Source of the DNA: Adiantum capillus-veneris | Taxonomy: Eukaryota; Streptophyta; Polypodiopsida; Polypodiales; Pteridaceae | Assembly: GCA_014529385.2 (NCBI GenBank) | Contig: CM043971.1 | Coordinates: 52,613,209 to 52,677,208 of the forward strand | Length of the DNA: 64,000 nucleotides | Direction: 5' to 3' | In this document: in pieces, positions 30,585 to 42,673 of the stretch | How positions within the stretch are numbered: the first letter of the stretch is position 1 | How the letters are laid out: every line of letters starts with the position of its first letter | Notes under the pieces: model-generated | Databases searched by the model: none | Told to the model about the DNA's origin: nothing | What the model saw: the letters and a program-made list of their open reading frames with translations, nothing else | Made by a program: the position numbers and the translations under genes

Positions 30585-31707
30585 TGTCAGGATTTTTTTG
30601 GATCAAGGGATTGCGCATATGTACATACCCATGCATGGTGCATCGAATAAAGGATTGCCCATTTTCCAGAGCCAGGTGGTTACGTGGGGCCCACATGTGT
30701 ACAAGTAGGACATCATGTACATAGTGCATCGATTTTCACTATCACCAATACAAGTGTGTTTTTTCTATAATAATGAGGAGTTTCTAGCACGTAAAACTTC
30801 TTGAGGAATCTCTCCGCGGGCCGACGACATGAGGTAAGCAGGCATGTCAGATGGCATCTAGTGGAATCATGAGGTCGAATGGGGTCAATATTTGCACATG
30901 GATAAGTACGGACACAACGTGGGTGTTTTCTTCTGATAATTATGCAAAAATGTCATCATGAGAACTGTATTTGGGGCCACTTCACGTAGTTGCGGGATGC
31001 ATTATTGAAAAAAGTTGAGTGCCAGGTGTGCGGATGGATGCAGCAGGGTGACAACTATGCACTGCGGGGTCAGTTTTTGGCCTATTCGGGGTCCGTTTGA
31101 GATCAACTTAAAGGCCAAAGGTGCCCAAGTAATAAATCTAAGCATGGGAACTAAAAAACCTGAGATAAGACTATAAAAAATGTGGAGAGAAGAGGAGAAA
31201 CAACCGCAACTGTGTTTTTGCTGTTTTTGGAGTCTGTTTTGGTGGTAAACTGCTCATCTCAGGTCAGATTTGAGCACTTTGACATTGTAGATTGGGGTTT
31301 TGGGCCATTCCGGACAAGATGGCGTTGTCCATTTTTCCAAATTCCTCAGTATTTTTCTGCACGTTTGGTTGTGTAAGCTTCTCCTCCAATTTGTGATTGT
31401 ATCTGGCATATTTTACCCACATTGTGTGAGCTATTTGCCCCATTGGTGTTGGCCCAAGCTCAATTGTATCTAAACATAAAAAATTATCCTCTTTTTAGAT
31501 GAGTTTTTTGGGTGTGTGTGTGCGTGTGTCTCTGTGTGGAGTGGGTAAATGGATAGTCTCTCACCTCTCACTCCATAGGTGTGTTCCCTGTCTCGCCCAC
31601 GTGGGTTGTGTAAGCCGAGTGGTGCCCCATAGTGTGTGTGTGTATCATTACAAGAGTGTGTGTCGGGTCATTATAGATGCGTTCTGTGTATTGCCATCCT
31701 GCTCACA
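30585..31707 (+). repeat. Element 1 3' LTR
   Basis: TGTCAGGA to GCTCACA, matching 3314-4463 with point changes and an 18-bp deletion. ACGG follows, duplicating the target bases at 3310-3313. Confidence 0.9.
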
Positions 31708-33010
31708 ACGGCGAACATTGCACCCAAAACCTGGCTAGAATGGCCAAGTGTTGGATCTTGGATGCACTCACTCTCCAAGACTTGGTTAGAATGGTCCACT
31801 AGGAAATTTTAAGTCTACCTATTTCATGCACTTTATTTGAAGTTGCAAGGTGGTGGCTCTAGGAGACACCAAAAATTGGATTCACATTTCAAACCTTGGT
31901 TAGGATGACCGATTGGTGGATCTTTGATGCACATACTTTCCAAATCCTAATTTGAATGGCCAAGTGGTGGATCTAGGGTCTACTCATCCTACAAAATTTG
32001 TGTAAAACTACAAGTCTTATGATGGCCAAGTGTTGAATGCACCTAACTTTAAGACATGGTTAGAATGAGCAAGTGGTGGATGATATATCCACCCACCTAC
32101 CAATACTTTGATCATGGATGTACCCACCTAACAATACTTTGTTAGAATGGCCAAGTGGTGGATCTAAGGACATATTGCACACACATTATTTAAAATTGGA
32201 AGTTGGTGGATGTAAGAGAGACCAAAAATTGCATCCACCTTGTAAGATTTGTTTAGAATGACCAAGTGGTGGATCTTAATTGTTTCCACCTTCAAAACTT
32301 GGTTAGAATGGTCAATTGGTGGATCTAAGGTCTATATATTTAGCACACTTTGTTTATAATAGGAAGTTATTGGATGTAGGAGAAACCAACCATTGCATCC
32401 AACTTGCAAGACATAATTAGTATGGCCAAGTGGTGGATTTGAATTGCAGCCACCTTCAAAACTTGGTTAGAATGACCATGTGGTGGATCTAAGATCTACA
32501 TATTGCACACACTTTGTTTAAAATAGGAAGTTGGTGGATATAGAAGAAACCAACCATTGCATCCACCTTGCAAGACGTGCTTAGAATGGCCAAGTGCTGG
32601 ATCTGAATTGCAGAGCCACCTTAGAGACTTAGTTAGAATGGTCAGATGGTGGATCTAAGATGTTCATATGGCACATATATTTTTTTAAATGGGAAGTTGG
32701 TGGATGTAGGAGAAATCAACCATTGCATCCACCTTGGAAGACCTAGTTAGAATGGACAAGTGGTGGATCTTGGATGCACCCACCTTCCAAGAATTGACTA
32801 GAATGGCCAAATAGTGAATCTGGTATCTACCTATCCTACATACTTTATTTGAAGATTCAATGTGATGGATCTAAGATACACCAACAATTGTACCCACCTT
32901 TCAAAAACTTGCTTAGAATGGCCAAGTGGTGGATCTTTGATGCACCCACCTTTCAAGGCTTGGTTAGAATGGCCAAGTGGTGGATCTAAGATGGATACAA
33001 TCTTGAAAAT
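31708..33010. repeat. Satellite family B, resumed right of Element 1
   Basis: Degenerate ~51-bp units as at 831-3313 ('tagaatggccaagtggtgga' core, clearest at 32740-33000 where two successive units are exactly 51 bp). The first bases (31708 onward) complete the unit interrupted at 3313. Confidence 0.85.
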
Positions 33011-33280
33011 GTATTTCAAATGGTTTATTTTAAAGGATTCAAGATAACCTACCTTGAAAAAATTATTCTAGATGACTTATGGGATTTACGATACACCTAC
33101 TTTGGCTATCTATTCTCTAAATTGGATAAATATTTGATTTTAGAATCTAAAAGTCTTGAAGAGTGTAATTAAAATGTTATGTGTCAATTTAGTTTTATAG
33201 CTTTCAAAGCATTATTACATTCAATGTGTCATTATAGATTCTAACTACTTATTTGTGTTTTCTTTAATTGCAAAGAAAAA
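33011..33280. other. AT-rich spacer and possible intron end before a broken gene
   Basis: AT-rich text with no repeat unit. A T-rich run followed by TTGCAAAG at 33268-33275, just before the ATG at 33281, could be a splice acceptor. Confidence 0.4.
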
Positions 33281-34458
33281 ATGGTTCAAAAACAAAAACC
33301 TGTGCCGGTTCCAATTAATGTTGACTTTGCAAGTGATGATAAGAGAAAATGGTACTTAGACGTTTATGGAGTGCAAGGTGTACAATTTTATAAAGTGCAT
33401 GTCTTTGTGTCTAGTGACGAAGATGAGAATAGATTTGATGATCTAGGGTAGGTAGTCTCTGCAAGTGTTTCAACAGTTGAAGGACATCCTGACATTGAGT
33501 GCATTAACATTGGGATACCTAGAAATACTGAGTACCAACTATTGGCAAATTCCTATGTCGTTGAAAAAGTGATCAAAGATAAGGAAGAGACAATATTTTC
33601 ACGAGGTTGGGATATTAATGAAGATTATTTGATATCACTGCAGATAGGCTACAAGATGCAATTATTATTGCTTTAAAAGGCAAGCAAGTGAAGAATAAGG
33701 AATTAAATAAGAAGACCAGAACCAAAAAGGTAAGGGGTGTTACAACAACTGATGTTGCAAATGTAGATAAGGCCATTTTGAGATCAAAGGACACGAGCAA
33801 TCAACCCTTATTAAGGTTTGTGGAGCCTGATTGCTTAGGGAACGAGGTCCAAAAAGCAATGAAGAGTGCTACATGAGACATGGAAAAGTATTCGGCAAAC
33901 TTCCCTTTCAAGTATAAGGAATACAAGATTCTCATCACTAATTGTTTTCTTGCTCCTGATCATTATAATTGTCATCAACTAAAGACTGATCAAGTACAAA
34001 ATTGTATGCTCTTCTTTGGATCAAGTGAAAATCGACCTTCATCATGTGCTTATCTAATTCCTATAAAGAATTGTGGCCAAAAGTCTGGAGTTCCAATGAC
34101 ACGTACTGAGGTAGAAGAAGAAAGACTTGTTGAATACAAGTTTTGGATCATTGATAGACAACCCTCATTTTATGCAGCCAAAATGTTAAGACTTCAAGAA
34201 ATGAAAAAGGATGGTGGCTCCCAGGATCTACTATACAAGTTTATGAGAAAAGAAAGGCCTCAATTGTTGTAGATCCATCTTCACAAGTTGCAGCAGCCAT
34301 ATCAACCATAGAAAATGAGGAGGACAAGGCGCTATATGTTAAGCAACCTTATAGTGACATTCTCAAGCATCTTTGTAGTCAGTGAATATTTCAAAAAACG
34401 CCCATCACGTCCAAACATTGGAGAAAAGGAAGGTGCATAATTTCGCACACCTTGGGAT
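33281..34458 (+). pseudogene. Broken plant gene of unknown function, 5' part
   Basis: Coding text starting MVQKQKPVPVPINVDFASDD, hydrophilic, with a TAG after about 55 codons, a frameshift near 33640, and a TGA near 33875. After the shift it reads a Lys-rich segment (33688-33876), then a 130-codon block at 33880-34272 (for example 'NFPFKYKEYKILITNCFLAP', 'YKFWIIDRQPSFYAAKMLRL'). Another frame carries it on to about 34458, where GATGTAAGTTTTC looks like a splice donor. I do not recognise a family. Composition and the intron-like junction argue for a former host gene rather than a retroelement. Confidence 0.55.
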
Positions 34459-34546
34459 GTAAGTTTTCTTTTTCTTTCTCCCTCATGGTTATATAATAAG
34501 AAAACAACTGAAATTCTTATATTTAATTTGTTTTGGTTTTGCAAGC
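34459..34546 (+). other. Probable intron of the broken gene
   Basis: GTAAGTTTTCTTTT at the start and a T-rich stretch ending TTTTGCAAG at the end, with no coding text between. The size (about 88 bp) suits a plant intron. The exact acceptor is uncertain by a few bases. Confidence 0.5.
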
Positions 34547-35072
34547 ATTTCTCAAAATGGCAAGGATTTTTACCGGTGCATCATTCATCACCAAACAAGC
34601 TCATATGGTCACTTACTCTGATCCTATTTATGATCGATGGTTGAAGATCATAGAGAAATTAGAGAGAGAGAATAAGAAGCCAATGAACCCAGTTTTTAGA
34701 TATTTGTGTGGTCTAGACAAAGATGAAGTAGAAAAGATTCAAACAAAAATAGAGACTGGAATGATTGTTTTATTTAACGGTGCAAAGGACACACCAAGTG
34801 TAATGGACATGATCGATTGTATCAAGCAACTGAAACAAGATCAAATTATTCAAGATGAGTTTCTTGAGCAATTCAATTTGCTCAATGAGGAGAATCCATA
34901 TGAAAATTGGGAGGAGCTTTCTACCACATGCAACATTAATGATGTTGTTTACTCCCATTTCTTGTCACAACTAGAATGTGGTACAAAGAACATTGATTTT
35001 CCTGAAGAGGCAAGAAAGTATATCCAATGGACGATCAACATTGCAAAAGACAAATTATATTCAATTATAGAT
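34547..35072 (+). pseudogene. Broken gene of unknown function, middle exon
   Basis: About 175 codons open from 'FLKMARIFTGASFITKQAHM', a helical, charged protein ('YDRWLKIIEKLERENKKPMN', 'DEVEKIQTKIETGMIVLFNG'). The frame is interrupted at codons for Y-S-I-I-D by a solo LTR. If the LTR and one TAGAT are set aside, the frame reads on into 36668 for about 40 codons, so the insertion hit coding sequence. No known domain is visible. Confidence 0.6.
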
Positions 35073-36662
35073 TTTCATAATAATCAATATCTAATTCTCC
35101 TAAATGATTCTCTCATATTAAACTGATCATTTAATGTGGGGAAGGCTAGGGGAGAAAAAGCTAGAATATTGGTTAAGCTAGCAGACCGGCCACAGTAGGG
35201 ATCCAAAGGAGGGAAAATAGGGATCCAAAGGGGGGGCCATCTGCAAAAGAGCCATGTGCAACAATGGGCTAAATAGACCCTAAGGTTCAACCCATTAAGA
35301 CTTCCAAAATGCTAAGGTTCCAAAATTCAAAGGTTGTGTCCAAAGGTCAACCCTAGGGAAAATTGGATGCTTTGTGTGTGCCCTAAAAGTCTTTGCACAT
35401 CCCTACATGGGAGGGGGCGAGCCCTAAAGGTAGGGGATGAGAGAGAAAGCCACACACACACACACACAGGCTCCCTTTACACAAAGGGAATGAGGGACAC
35501 ATGTCAGCTCCCTAGGCCAGATGCCCACAAGGTGTGCCCAATTTCTATTGGATGACCCTTGAAGTGGACCAATGAAAATTAAGCTAGAGTAAATCTAGTT
35601 TAATTAATTTAAAAACATTTAATAGAAGAAACCAATGAGAATTAAGTCTCCTAGAAGACTATTGGGCAGTCTCCCAAGGGGTCCAATGAGCATTCAGGAG
35701 CCCCATGGCTTGCCTGATTCCTATTGGCCAGGAGGCAAAGGGGTCCAATGAGAGTTTAGTTTAATTATTTAACTACCTAAAGCTCTCACAAAAGGGGAAA
35801 GGGGGACACATGTCAGAAGGCTATCACTTATGCTGCTTAATTGTAATTGGCTTGACTTGGGGAGGGCCAATGAGGCTTCAAGAAGAGCATTTAGCAAGAG
35901 GGCTCGCCCAAGAGAGAGAGGGGGGCTGATTTTTGCAAGGCATTATCACACACACACTCACACAAGCTCATGTGTGAAGAAAGAGAAGACTATCTCTTCC
36001 CAAGCTTTAATGGAGAACTCATCACCTACTCCAAGCTTGTGAGATAGAAGCCTACATCAACACTCTCTTGGCATGTGGATGCAAATCCAACCAAGATCCA
36101 AGCTTCAATGCATGCTCATCTCCTCTACCAAGCTAATTACTAAGCTAAGCTATGCTATATATGAGTGATTATGTGAGGAGATGTACATCTTTCTCGTAAG
36201 ATATTCCTTCTTCCTCTCAATCTACTCTCATACCCTGCTAGCTCTCACCATCTTCGAAGGTGTGTGAGGTCTTGGGTCCGAGAAAGGGGATAATTCAAGT
36301 TGTGTTTGTTAAGTGTTTTGCTTAGTGCATGAAGTTTCCATCTTCATTGCACTAGCTAGTCTTGAAGGAACACAAAGAATTGTATTGTACAATGTCTCTC
36401 TTGATGGGAGAAACCATAATACAAAGCCTTTTGGAGGGGGGACCTGCTCCATGAAAATTCGGTCCTCAACTGTTGTCAATAGCTTAATTGCTCTCTCTTT
36501 TGAAAGTATTGTCGATGCTATCTAACTAGGTGTTATGCTTTTTGTTGCTCTCTCCACCCAAGCACTCTTGTAATTCTCATTAGGAATCTACTCTAATGAA
36601 ATGCCCACTATGTTCACGCTAATTTCCGCTACACATAAGTTATTAGGCCATTAAATGTTACA
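35073..36662 (+). mobile_element. Solo LTR of the Element 3 chromovirus family
   Basis: A single LTR of 1590 bp with TAGAT on both sides (35068-35072 and 36663-36667), the mark left by LTR-LTR recombination. It is homologous in reverse orientation to the Element 3 5' LTR at 48350-50202. Its start is TTTCATAA where the other copy has TGTCATAA, and it ends TTACA. It contains a short CA run (about 35455-35468) where the other copy has a (TG)~34 tract. Frames within it are LTR sequence. Confidence 0.88.
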
Positions 36663-36667
36663 TAGAT

Positions 36668-37451
36668 CTTCCATGGTCTATATGTTTTCAGTCTTCAAAT
36701 GCAGGGAATATCTTACTTAGAGCACCATCTAAACAATCCTATCCCTATAGGACTGTGTATCTTGGACAACACACGTGATTTCGAGAGCAATCTAAAATGG
36801 TCAATTGAAAGATTCAAATATCTCATAGATCAAATTATGGATATTGCAGGTGGGTCAATAGAACCACAATCTGTGATCTTTTCTTTTCGAATATTAAAGA
36901 CTATATGCAGTTTCAATTTGCTTTGCAAAGTATGACAAACATGGTCAAAATATAATTTATTGGGGCATTGCACAATGTGAAGCATTTGGAATTTACCGGT
37001 GCTATAGAATTCTTCACCACACAAGGGAGATTCCTTTGAGGGAATTAATATTTCTTCAGATCTAGGGACACAATCCATAATACTAGATGTAGGACACCTT
37101 GATCTAGATTTTGAAAGTGTGAGTCAATCGTCAGATGTCGAGTTTCTACAACTCAAGAAGGAGTTGAAAATCAAGCAATGCATTCAAAAGTATTGCAAAC
37201 AAGATTTCAAGCTTATTGACATGTTCAGTGATGGCCACATAATACAGTTGGGACTCAAGCAGAAAAGGGAAGTGTTATGCCTTGTGGAAAATATTGACGA
37301 CCAAAGAAAGCTTAAAACAAGACTTTTTGTAAATGAGCATGACGATGTTAAAAAATGGGCAAAACTTCAAAGTGGTCAACTAGATCAGCCCATTGATGAC
37401 CATGGAGTATCAAATGCGGTAGGGGCATCAACAAGTGAGACACCCATATAA
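36668..37451 (+). pseudogene. Broken gene of unknown function, 3' part
   Basis: Resumes after the solo LTR. Two coding blocks are legible: 36699-36935 ('IPIGLCILDNTRDFESNLKW', 'IERFKYLIDQIMDIAGG') and 37119-37451 ('QLKKELKIKQCIQKYCKQDF', 'RLFVNEHDDVKKWAKLQSGQ'), with frameshifted text between. It ends in TAA at 37449-37451. No family is recognised. Confidence 0.5.
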
Positions 37452-37884
37452 GTTACGGAGTTTTTGAACTTTGAAGCAAGTATAAGCTAAGCTTGTATAC
37501 CCACTTGTCATGTAATTAAACTTTTTGTTTTGAAATAAATTCGATATCTTTTTTTAAACATGTAATGATAGTTTCATCATATATATTGTCAAGTATATTA
37601 ATCATTGATTTAAGATCTTTGACTTTATTTTTTATCAAAAGTATCATGCAGTGAACCTTTTCTTAATAGTATAAACTTGTAGGAAAGATGAATCATTACT
37701 TATTACATCAATAATTTGAAGTAACATATCTACTAAAAAGCATTTCAATGTAAATTGGCATACAAAAAATTGATTCTTTACTATGTTGAATTGATACTTC
37801 ATTACATAAAAAAGTTGACTAAAAAATATAGTCTACAACGTTGACATTTTTAACAAAAATATGTTAAACATTTTTTTATTGCAG
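37452..37884 (+). other. AT-rich intron-like or intergenic stretch
   Basis: Very AT-rich, no coding text. It ends in TTTTTTTATTGCAG at 37871-37884, a strong splice-acceptor pattern directly before SET-like coding text. Confidence 0.5.
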
Positions 37885-38436
37885 ACTGATAAGAGATATT
37901 AAATTACAATGTCTTTCACATTATGTGTGGCATGATGATCCTCTTGGTATACAAACTTTTCCCATTTCAAAAGATAAAGTCTTTGAGATAAGTGGTATTA
38001 TCTTTGAAGTATGAGCTTCAAATACACAAGGAGCTAGTTATGAGCTTTTTGTGCATACACATCTTCAAAAGGGTATGACTATTCTCCATTATGGCGGTGA
38101 TAATTATTTCCATGATAGTTGGAAGAAAAGTTGTGCAAGATGTCTCCAAGGGCACCTAGGTACTCACTTCTGGAGGATCCAAATGTCAATTGTGTGGACA
38201 ATGAGATATATATTGTTGGTGACATAGAAGATGGAAATTTGGCAGGATATATAAATAGTACTCATGGTCTAAGTATGGGCCCAAATGTATGTTCTACTTT
38301 TGATTCCAATTTTCCACCTTGGCATAAAGCCACCACAACACAAATTAGCTTGGATGATTGTGGCTATGTTTGTGTTGAAACCCTATGCCACATAGAAAGT
38401 GGTAAAGAACTTCTTGCAGAATATGAATTTACATGA
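37885..38436 (+). pseudogene. SET-domain-like exon, broken
   Basis: SET domains transfer methyl groups to lysines, mainly on histones. Here the first half reads 'GASYELFVHTHLQKGMTILH' then HYGG, resembling the SET opening (G-x-G-L-F...i-x-G-x-x-i-x-Y-x-G). A frameshift near 38120 leads to 'DIEDGNLAGYINSTHG', GPNVCSTFD, PPWHK and 'HIESGKELLAEYEF', matching the SET core (AGYINS/NV) and closing (I-x-x-G-x-E-L-L-x-x-Y). A TGA at about 38011 and the frameshift make it a pseudogene. It may be the last exon of the gene at 33281-37451 or a separate relic. The call rests on motif order, not alignment. Confidence 0.6.
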
Positions 38437-38790
38437 TGTCACTCAAATCTCATGATAAATTAGTACCTTACATGAAAGTTATTGATAATCTATTTGAAAC
38501 CGACTCATTATTGAGTATGTATCATGATAAACGCCGTGAGTTATGGCATTGCCATGTTAAGCAATGAATACTTGATTTCATGCATAATTATATTCCTAAA
38601 GTGAGATCCATAGATTTTCACAATATTTTTTGAGCTAGCATAATAATGCTTTATTTCAAAGTTCATGTATCATGTTAAACATAATTGATACAAGAATTTG
38701 TATCTCATTGTACATGTTTTATTACAGCATAAACTTATGCATTAGCAATTTATGCAATAGTTCATTTTGAATGTATTTTTTATTTTGTAC
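38437..38790. other. AT-rich spacer
   Basis: No gene, repeat array or element end recognised. Possibly 3' untranslated remains of the SET-like relic. Confidence 0.45.
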
Positions 38791-39715
38791 CATTAAGAAT
38801 ATCCCAGTAGTGGATTTTGGATGTACCAAACCCACATAAAACTTGTTTAGAATAGCTAAACGTTACGTAAAGGATGCACTTTTCCATCCATACCTTGCCT
38901 AAAGTGTCTTGATGATGGATTGAAAATTTCCTTGCTCCTCTCAAGGATTTTTTTAGATTGGACAAATGGCGGATCTAGGATGCACCTGTATTTACACAAT
39001 GTTCCTTGAATGGAAAAGTACTAGTTTATTGAGTGCACCAACCACTCTTCCACGACTTGTTTGGAATGTTCGATTTAAGATGCTACCACCCTCTAAGACT
39101 TGTTTAGAATGGACAAATGTTATTCTAAGTTTCAATCATTTGTCTTTTGGTTACTTAGAAGCGCCAAGTTATGGGTATAAATTTCACCTCCCATTCTAAT
39201 AGCTGGCCAAGTAGTGAACCCCATTTGCACATTTCCTTTAAAAACGTGTTTCAAATCGTGAATTCATGGTATATGAAGCATCTTGCCTTTCAAAACTTGT
39301 TAAGAATGGCCAACTGGTGGGTCTAGGATGCACAAAAGCTTTTAGAATAGATTGTTTGGAATGGATTTCTCCTTGGTTCTACACACACAACCAACACAAA
39401 CAATTTCATTGTCAAGTACCATGTGCACTTTTTTTCCCGATTCAAAGTCCATCCTAAAAATGAAAGGAGGTTAGAAAATTTGAAGCTTAAAACAACAATA
39501 AACATATTACAGTAGACTATAGGTTAGACAAGTGATGGAGATTGACACCAAATAATCCGTGATACTTTAGGTTGAACGCAAGTGGTGGAGATTGAGACTA
39601 AATAAACCATGATACTTGTGGTTGGGCATACAAATGAATCTTGAGAGCAATGAATTATTGACACTAGAGATGATATATTGAAGATAAGATAGACGCTTGT
39701 GGCCATGCAATGTGT
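38791..39715. repeat. Eroded satellite family B and transition to family A
   Basis: Scattered, strongly diverged B-type units ('gtttagaatggacaaatggc', 'taagaatggccaactggtgg') to about 39330. Text to about 39520 has no clear unit. Then 'acaagtgatggagattgaga' pairs with roughly 60-bp spacing lead into family A. Confidence 0.6.
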
Positions 39716-40810
39716 CTATCTCTATTTTTATGCTTCAATGGATCCTATCTTGGACAAGTGGTGGAACGAGTGACTCTCTACACTTGAATGGGACATAGCT
39801 TGGACAAGTGGAGAACCTTATGGATCTCTATGCTTGAATAAAGCATAGATCTGGTAAGTGATGGATCTTATGGTCCCCTATGCTTGAATGGAGTATATCT
39901 TGGGCAATTGGTGGACCTTATGGATCTCTATGCTTCAATAGACCATAGATCAAACAAGTGGTGGACCTTGTGGATCTCTATGGTCAACTGTAGCTTAGCT
40001 TGGATAAGTGGTGGACCTAGTGGTTGTATATGATTCAATAGGGCATAGTTTGGACAAGTGGTAAACCTTATGGTCCTCCATGATTGAATGGAGCATAGGT
40101 TGGACACATGGTGGAACTTATGTCTCTATATGTTTCAATAGAGCTTAGATCGGTGGAGTTGTGTCTCTCTATGATTGAATAGAGTAGAGCTCGGATGAGC
40201 GGTAGAACTCAAGAATCTCTATGCTTGAGTAAATCATAGATTGAACAAGTGGTGGTGACTATATGGTTCTCTATGCTTGAATGGATCATAGCTTGGAAAA
40301 GTGGTAGACCTTAAGCTTGAGTGACCCTCTATGATTGAATGGAGCATAGCTTGGAAAAGTGATAGAAATTATGGTTCTCTATGCTTCAATAGAGCCTAGA
40401 TTTAGAGGTGGACTATGTGGCTCTCTATGCTAGAACGGAATTTTGCTTGGATACGTGGTGGACCTTGTGGCTACCTATGGTGGAATGGATCATAACTCGA
40501 ACAAGTGTTGAATTTAATGGATCCCTATGCTTCAATAGAGCATAAATTGGACAAGTGGTGGACCTTATGTTCCACTATGCTTTAATGGAGCATAGATTGT
40601 ACAAGTGGTGGAACTCATGGCTCTCTATGCTTGAGTAGAACATAGAAGCGGACCTTATGGTCCTCTATGCTTGAATGGAACATAGCTTGGAGAAGTGGTG
40701 AACCTTATGGCTCTCTATGTTTAAATATGGCATATATTATACAAGTGGTGGATCTTATAGTCCTCTATAGCTCAATAGATCTTGGCTTGGGCAAGTGGAA
40801 TGGAAAGGTA
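39716..40810. repeat. Satellite family A, second array
   Basis: About 18 degenerate 59-61-bp units of the form 'agcttggacaagtggtggac' + 'cttatggctctctatgcttg' + 'aatggagcat', the same family as 1-540. Units differ by point changes and small indels. Confidence 0.85.
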
Positions 40811-41740
40811 GTGAATCTAGGATGCATTTTTTCTCTTACACCACCATGTTTACAATGGTCTTGTGATGGATCTTGGATGCACCAAACCTTCCTTAATTTT
40901 GTTTGAAAGGGAAAGTACTAAATACAAGATGCACTTTTCCTTCTCACACCTTGCTCAAAGTGGTTGGGTGGTGGATTAAGATTTTCCTTACTCTTCAACA
41001 AGAACTTGAACATCAAATGTCCAAGTGATGCATCTAAGAAACAATAATGTGTTCTATAACTTTTTAGGATGAACAAGTGGTAGATCTAAAATGCAGCAAA
41101 GCTTCTATAATTTGTTTAAAATGGTCACTTATTGTGGATCAAGGATGTGATAAGTGGTGAAAAATGTTTGTGGTGGATTTAGAATACACTCACTCTAACA
41201 GAAGCCATTAAGGTTGGCCAAGTGGTGGACCTTGGATGGATGGACACTTCAACAACTATGAGTGAGTCTGTGATTGCGCTAGTATCTACTCTTCCATGAC
41301 CGAGCTAGTATCTACTCTTCATGATTTCTAGATTGGCGAAGTGGTGGATCTAAGATAGTACTAGTCTTCCACAACTTGTTTTGATATATGGGACACCACT
41401 ATTCAAAACGTCATTAGAACGACTTTTTTTATTTATAGGATGCATAGTTCATTGCACAAACTATATATAGTGAGAAGATGGTGGATTTAGGATGCATTTC
41501 CTCTTTCATACTATGTTTAGAATGACCAAGTGGTGGATCTAGGATGCACCAACCCTTCTTAAATATTTTTTGAAAAATCCAAGCACCAAATAGAGGATGA
41601 TGAGCTTTCCATTCCAAAACTTGCTTAAGGTGGCGTGATTGTGGATTGTGAATTTTCTTTCTCGCCTCCAAGAACTTGTTTAGAATGGATAAGTGGTGAA
41701 TCAAAGATGCACCCATCCTTACAAAACTTATTTAATAGTA
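40811..41740. repeat. Satellite family B, eroded array
   Basis: Diverged units with 'gatggatcttggatgcacca', 'aagtggtggatctaggatgc' and similar, at irregular spacing. It ends near 41740, after which AT-rich single-copy-like sequence leads to the phosphatase-like relic. Confidence 0.7.
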
Positions 41741-42020
41741 TTGATTGAATGGATAGTGTTACAAATATCTAGGATCTACTAAGGTTATAGCCTTAGTCTT
41801 TTTCAAGTACATAAGTAACAAAATTAAAATACTTAGATTTTGGATAGATTTTACCCTCTTAAGTATTTTTTTCTTGCATAATAGACATGGAAGATCGAGC
41901 AGTAATGTTTGAGAAAAAGTGATGATTATGTGGATGTCAATAATCATGTCAAAGTATCTTGCTTGTTAATATGTCATCCTCTAGGAGGCTATTGTGTGAT
42001 CTTTCATTGTTTTTTTCTTA
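41741..42020. other. AT-rich sequence, likely intron of the phosphatase-like relic
   Basis: No coding text. A T-rich run ending TTTTTTTCTTAG at about 42009-42020 looks like a splice acceptor for the exon that follows. Confidence 0.45.
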
Positions 42021-42482
42021 GATCGTGGGATTGAGGGTGGGATACATAAGGAATGCTTCAATCCATCAGCAAATAATGAGAGCCTTCCATATGTATCCAC
42101 AAATTAGGCCTCACTTGAAGAATTGAATCCAATTATTGATACTCAAATGCAAATACCTGAGGCCTCTTTGCAGCATCTTTCATCGAAGGAAGCCATAGGT
42201 GAAAACTTTCAATCTATAAAAGATGTGCAAGAGGGTGTTGTTGATGCAACTACTTTGGTTTCACAAATACCAACAAATCCATGTTGACATTAATATTGGA
42301 CTTGAATGGTCTACTATTTAAATGAAGTCAACAACCATCATCTATTCATGAATCTATTCAATATGATTTATGAAGGCATATTGTATTACAGCTAGGGTGC
42401 ATCCACTTTTTAAAGACCATATTGAAGAGATACAATGTTAAGATTTGGTCAGCAACTAGAGAATATAATGTTTACCAGAGTG
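42021..42482 (+). pseudogene. FCP1/NIF-type HAD phosphatase-like pseudogene, 5' part
   Basis: FCP1/NLI-interacting-factor-like proteins are HAD-fold phosphatases. After a polar segment ('NPIIDTQMQIPEASLQHLSS') a frameshift near 42285 leads to 'TLILDLNGLLFK', the plant HAD motif I (nucleophile Asp in D-L-N-G-L-L), then 'QLGCIHFLKTILKRYNVKIW' and SATREYNVYQ, typical of the segment after motif I. Two TGA codons interrupt it. The frame is cut after Y-Q-S by Element 3 and continues exactly in frame at 50203 once the element and one GTGAT are set aside. Confidence 0.7.
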
Positions 42483-42659
42483 CAGATGGCCCCCCTTTGG
42501 ATCCCTATTTTTCCTCCTTTGGATCCCTATTGTGGCCGGTCTGCCAACTTAACCAATATTCTAACTTTAACTTTTTCTCCCATGGCACTTCCCCATATTA
42601 CATGATCAGTTTAACATGAAAAAATCATTTAGCAGAATTAGATATTAGTTATTATGGAA
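42483..42659 (-). repeat. Element 3 3' LTR remnant
   Basis: Matches the inner end of the 48350-50202 LTR and of the solo LTR (from 'cagatggcccccc' to 'gttattatg'). The rest of the LTR, roughly 1.5 kb or more, is missing on the low-coordinate side. Confidence 0.8.
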
Positions 42660-42660
42660 T

Positions 42661-42673
42661 TACCTCCCTCTTG
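42661..42673 (-). promoter_or_regulatory. Element 3 polypurine tract
   Basis: Minus strand CAAGAGGGAGGTA next to the start of the 3' LTR remnant, in the correct place for plus-strand priming. Confidence 0.7.

Larger units (their letters stand above)
3314..31707 (+). mobile_element. Element 1: Tat-type Ty3/gypsy LTR retrotransposon, interrupted by Element 2
   Basis: An LTR retrotransposon on the plus strand: LTRs at 3314-4463 and 30585-31707, a primer-binding site after the first, a polypurine tract before the second, and gag, protease, RT, RNase H, a second archaeal-type RNase H and integrase between. The order and the second RNase H are diagnostic of the plant Tat lineage. A 4-bp direct repeat ACGG flanks it (3310-3313 and 31708-31711); it is 5 bp if one mismatch is allowed. 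The flanks join back into one family-B satellite unit. Without the nested Element 2 it is about 8.7 kb. All coding parts carry stops or frameshifts, so it is non-autonomous now. Confidence 0.9.
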
